A stretch of 16,420 bases of DNA from an uncultured Eubacterium sp. (GTDB lineage Bacteria; Bacillota; Clostridia; Lachnospirales; Lachnospiraceae): the NCBI GenBank assembly GCA_958446835.1, contig CAUCXT010000050.1:1-16420 (forward strand), read 5' to 3'. Within the stretch, counting starts at the first letter, position 1; each line of letters starts with the position of its first letter. The notes under the pieces are model-generated. The model ran no database searches and was not told the origin of the DNA. It worked only from the letters and a program-made list of their open reading frames with translations. Below are positions 14,428 to 16,420 of the stretch, piece by piece. Position numbers and translations under genes: made by a program.

Positions 14428-14452
14428 TATAAATATCAAATACTTATTTGTT

Positions 14453-16192
14453 CTATTTTATAGTAATAATACGTCCTGTTTCAGCCATAGTTCTATGTGA
14501 GATTGAAAGCACTGTTCTGTCCTTTGACACATTTTTCAATGCCTGTAAAACCGTCTTTTCCGTCTCGGCATCAAGATTAGCTGTTATCTCATCAAGCAGG
14601 AGAAGCTCCGGCTTTGCCGCCGCAGCCCTTGCGATTGAAAGCAGCTGCCACTGTCCCTGCGAAAATAATTCAGGAGTGCACGCTGTATCATATCCGTTCT
14701 CAAGCTTCATTATAGTATCATCAAGTCCCACCAGCATCGCAGCAGCTTTTACATCCTCGTCCGTAATCGACTTGTCAAACAGCGTTATCTGCTCTTTTAC
14801 CGTCCCCGGAACCATGTGGAATGACTGCTCAACATAGCCGAACAGTCCTCTTCTCCGGGAATTCTTAATCGTTGTTGCCGGCATTCCGTTGATGAGCACA
14901 CTTCCTCCCTGAGGTTCATATAAGCCAAGCAGCAGCTTGAATATTGTGCTCTTTCCCGCTCCGGTTCTTCCCGAAAGCGTCGCCTGCTCTCCCTTTCTTA
15001 TCGAAAAGCTCACATTGTCGAGAACCACATGCTCATCATAGCCGAAGGTGACATTCCTAAGCTCAACCACAGGCTGTCCCTTCGATTCCTCCGGATTTTC
15101 AGCGCTGTTACCGGCAATATTTCCTTCTTTAGCTTTACCTTCATTAGCTTCACTGTCAACACGCTCCGCAGGTCTGCCCTTAGTGCCATCGTACTTGTTC
15201 TTCTCAGTAAGCTCAAAGAACTCATTTATCCTCTTTATGCCGGCAAGCGCGGACTGTATTGTCTGTATTTCCATGCCAAGGCTCTCAACAGGTGAAAAGA
15301 TCTCTGATATATAGTTGATTACAGCAACCGCCGTACCTGCAGACATTCCAAAGAATGTGAGCAGACGTGTATTCCCGGACGCGGACAGAAGCATTACAAC
15401 AGCAACAACCACCGCGTTGAGTATCAGTATGACAGGTGAGTATATAGCATCGTAGAAATTTGTCTTTTCCATAGCTCGGTAGCTCTGCCCGATATATGTA
15501 TCATACTTTTCCTCCATATACCGTTCCTTCTTAAGACAGTGGATTGTCCTTATATTGTGAAGTGTCTCAGGTACATGGCCGGAGGCTCTGCCGACCGCCC
15601 TTCTGTTCTCAAGCTGTGAGGCAAGCATATTCTTCTGCACATATCTGGTAAACAGAAACAACACAGGCAGCAGCAATAAAAGCACAATCGCAAGCCCCAT
15701 ATTTTTGACCCATATAACCACAATAATACTGATTATCTTACATGCATCGGCGAACATGCTTATAATTCCGGATGTGAACAGATTCTCAACGGTATCTACA
15801 TCGCCGACAAACCTTGACACAAGATTTCCCGGTTCCTGCCTGTTGAGTTCATCCGCCGACAGCTTTATAAGCTTTTCCATAAGGCTGCTTCTCACAGCAT
15901 GTGTTATTTTCTGCCCGAATACAGTGAGAAGTCCCTCCCTTGCCGACTCCATAATACCTGTCAACGCAAGCATGACAAAATACAGCGCAACCATCTGAAC
16001 CAGAAGTGAACTTCCTGTTGTCAACGTATCAACTATATCCCCAAGTACAAGCGGCGGAATAAGTGCCAGCACCACCGCGCCCACAACCGCAATTAAAATG
16101 CCTGCGGAAAGAAAGCCATAGCCTGTCACAGTATGTAAGATAATGCTCCCGACATGTCCGCTCTTTTTTCTCTCATTTTCACCAGGCTTCAT
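14453..16192 (-). CDS. ABC exporter half-transporter (membrane plus ATPase domain)
   Basis: This 579-residue protein is a type IV (MsbA/LmrA-like) ABC half-transporter, probably pairing with the product of the overlapping upstream gene. The membrane domain (about 15-320) has hydrophobic helices such as SAGILIAVVGAVVLALIPPLVL and the cytoplasmic loop RQEPGNLVSRFVGDVDTVE. A charged linker of about 45 residues (330-375) leads to the ATPase with GRTGAGKST (408-416), Q-loop YVEQ, signature FSQGQ (510-514) in place of LSGGQ, LLLLDE (530-535, catalytic Glu present), NLD and SHR (H566). It stops at IITIK, about 20-25 residues earlier than usual. The ATG at 16192 has AAAGGAGG eight bases upstream and overlaps the previous gene by 14 bp; longer starts at 16216 and 16231 lack such a site. 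Substrate unknown. Confidence 0.92.
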   Translation of the reverse strand: MKPGENERKKSGHVGSIILHTVTGYGFLSAGILIAVVGAVVLALIPPLVLGDIVDTLTTGSSLLVQMVALYFVMLALTGIMESAREGLLTVFGQKITHAVRSSLMEKLIKLSADELNRQEPGNLVSRFVGDVDTVENLFTSGIISMFADACKIISIIVVIWVKNMGLAIVLLLLLPVLFLFTRYVQKNMLASQLENRRAVGRASGHVPETLHNIRTIHCLKKERYMEEKYDTYIGQSYRAMEKTNFYDAIYSPVILILNAVVVAVVMLLSASGNTRLLTFFGMSAGTAVAVINYISEIFSPVESLGMEIQTIQSALAGIKRINEFFELTEKNKYDGTKGRPAERVDSEANEGKAKEGNIAGNSAENPEESKGQPVVELRNVTFGYDEHVVLDNVSFSIRKGEQATLSGRTGAGKSTIFKLLLGLYEPQGGSVLINGMPATTIKNSRRRGLFGYVEQSFHMVPGTVKEQITLFDKSITDEDVKAAAMLVGLDDTIMKLENGYDTACTPELFSQGQWQLLSIARAAAAKPELLLLDEITANLDAETEKTVLQALKNVSKDRTVLSISHRTMAETGRIITIK

Positions 16193-16420
16193 CCGTGCCG
16201 CCTCCTTTCTGGTCATTGTAAAGCTTCGCATATTCAGGCACCCAGCTCATAAGCTCATCATGCGTGCCTACCTCCGCTCTGCCGTTCTCAAGCCATATAA
16301 TCTTGTCCATCTTCGGAAACATATACAGTCTGTGTGAGATAAGAAATACTATTTTATCCCCTGACATGCTCCTCAGATTATCATAAACCTGCTTTTCCGT
16401 GTTCTTGTCAAGCGCCGAGA
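16179..16420 (-). CDS. ABC exporter half-transporter, C-terminal end (cut by window edge)
   Basis: The last 80 codons of a second ABC half-transporter enter from the right edge. The frame is open to base 16420 and begins in the ATPase domain with SALDKNTEKQVYDNLRSM (D-loop SALD) and KIVFLISHRL (the H-loop histidine), then the usual tail DKIIWLENGRAEVGTHDELMSW and YAKLYNDQKGG. Its TGA at 16181-16179 lies inside the start region of the next gene, with a 14-bp overlap, so the two are translationally coupled and likely form a heterodimeric exporter. Walker A and the signature lie outside the window, so which subunit holds the degenerate ATP site cannot be told. Confidence 0.93.
   Translation of the reverse strand, partial: SALDKNTEKQVYDNLRSMSGDKIVFLISHRLYMFPKMDKIIWLENGRAEVGTHDELMSWVPEYAKLYNDQKGGGTDEAW
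16201..16208 (-). promoter_or_regulatory. Ribosome binding site deciding the second ABC subunit start
   Basis: AAAGGAGG on the minus strand lies eight bases before the ATG at 16192, inside the 3' end of the upstream ABC gene. This supports coupled translation and excludes the longer in-frame starts at 16216 and 16231. Confidence 0.8.

Noticed and set aside
14437..14450. CAAATA/TATTTG inverted repeat after the ABC transporter gene as a terminator
   Set aside because: The stem is six pairs, nearly all A-T with a two-base loop, too weak to terminate, and no T tract follows.
1..16420. CRISPR arrays, insertion sequences, prophage genes or new defence islands
   Set aside because: No regularly spaced repeats, transposase or integrase motifs, or clusters of nuclease or helicase genes were seen on either strand.

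Overview
The window looks like chromosomal DNA of an anaerobic gut member of the Lachnospiraceae (Firmicutes, moderate-to-low GC). The clues are a Rex redox repressor beside a ydiF-type ABC-F gene, a yjeF/nnr-alr-mazF gene string, an oxygen-independent ribonucleotide reductase activase (nrdG), strong AGGAGG ribosome sites and sigma-A promoters. A pectin-processing pair (GH28-like protein plus pectin methylesterase) and a chemoreceptor suggest a motile pectin user such as Lachnospira; the genus is an inference and not proven here.

Layout: (1) 1-186 is the 5' end of efp (translation elongation factor P) on the minus strand with its own promoter. (2) 306-4106 is a minus-strand operon read as coiled-coil protein, then nnr (NAD(P)HX repair), alr (D-alanine supply for the wall), then mazF (mRNA endoribonuclease without a visible antitoxin). 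(3) 4288-4920 is rex, ended by a strong terminator and preceded by a promoter whose -35 and spacer overlap a Rex-operator-like sequence. (4) 5027-6931 is an ABC-F ATPase. (5) 7022-9652 is a very large GH28-like protein (minus) divergent from a pectinesterase (plus, 9777-10736). Both lack signal peptides and share a 124-bp intergenic region with face-to-face overlapping promoters. nrdG follows the pectinesterase at close range and ends at a strong hairpin. (6) 11436-11520 is a class II tRNA-Leu with anticodon AAG, with promoter and terminator. (7) 11728-12174 is dut, ended by a bidirectional terminator shared with (8) a dCache-type methyl-accepting chemotaxis protein (12262-14352). (9) 14453 to the right edge is a translationally overlapped pair of ABC exporter half-transporters, the second one cut by the window end.

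How they fit together: most of the window is housekeeping (EF-P, NAD(P)HX repair, racemase, redox sensing, dUTP hygiene, tRNA). The accessory part is the pectin module, in which demethylation by the esterase would expose galacturonate residues for the GH28-like enzyme, apparently inside the cell on imported oligosaccharides. I found no CRISPR array, insertion sequence, prophage or obvious new defence system. The most unusual items are the GH28-like protein lacking the usual active-site histidine, the regulatory architecture between it and the pectinesterase, the antitoxin-less MazF, the Rex-site/promoter overlap and the tRNA-Leu(AAG).
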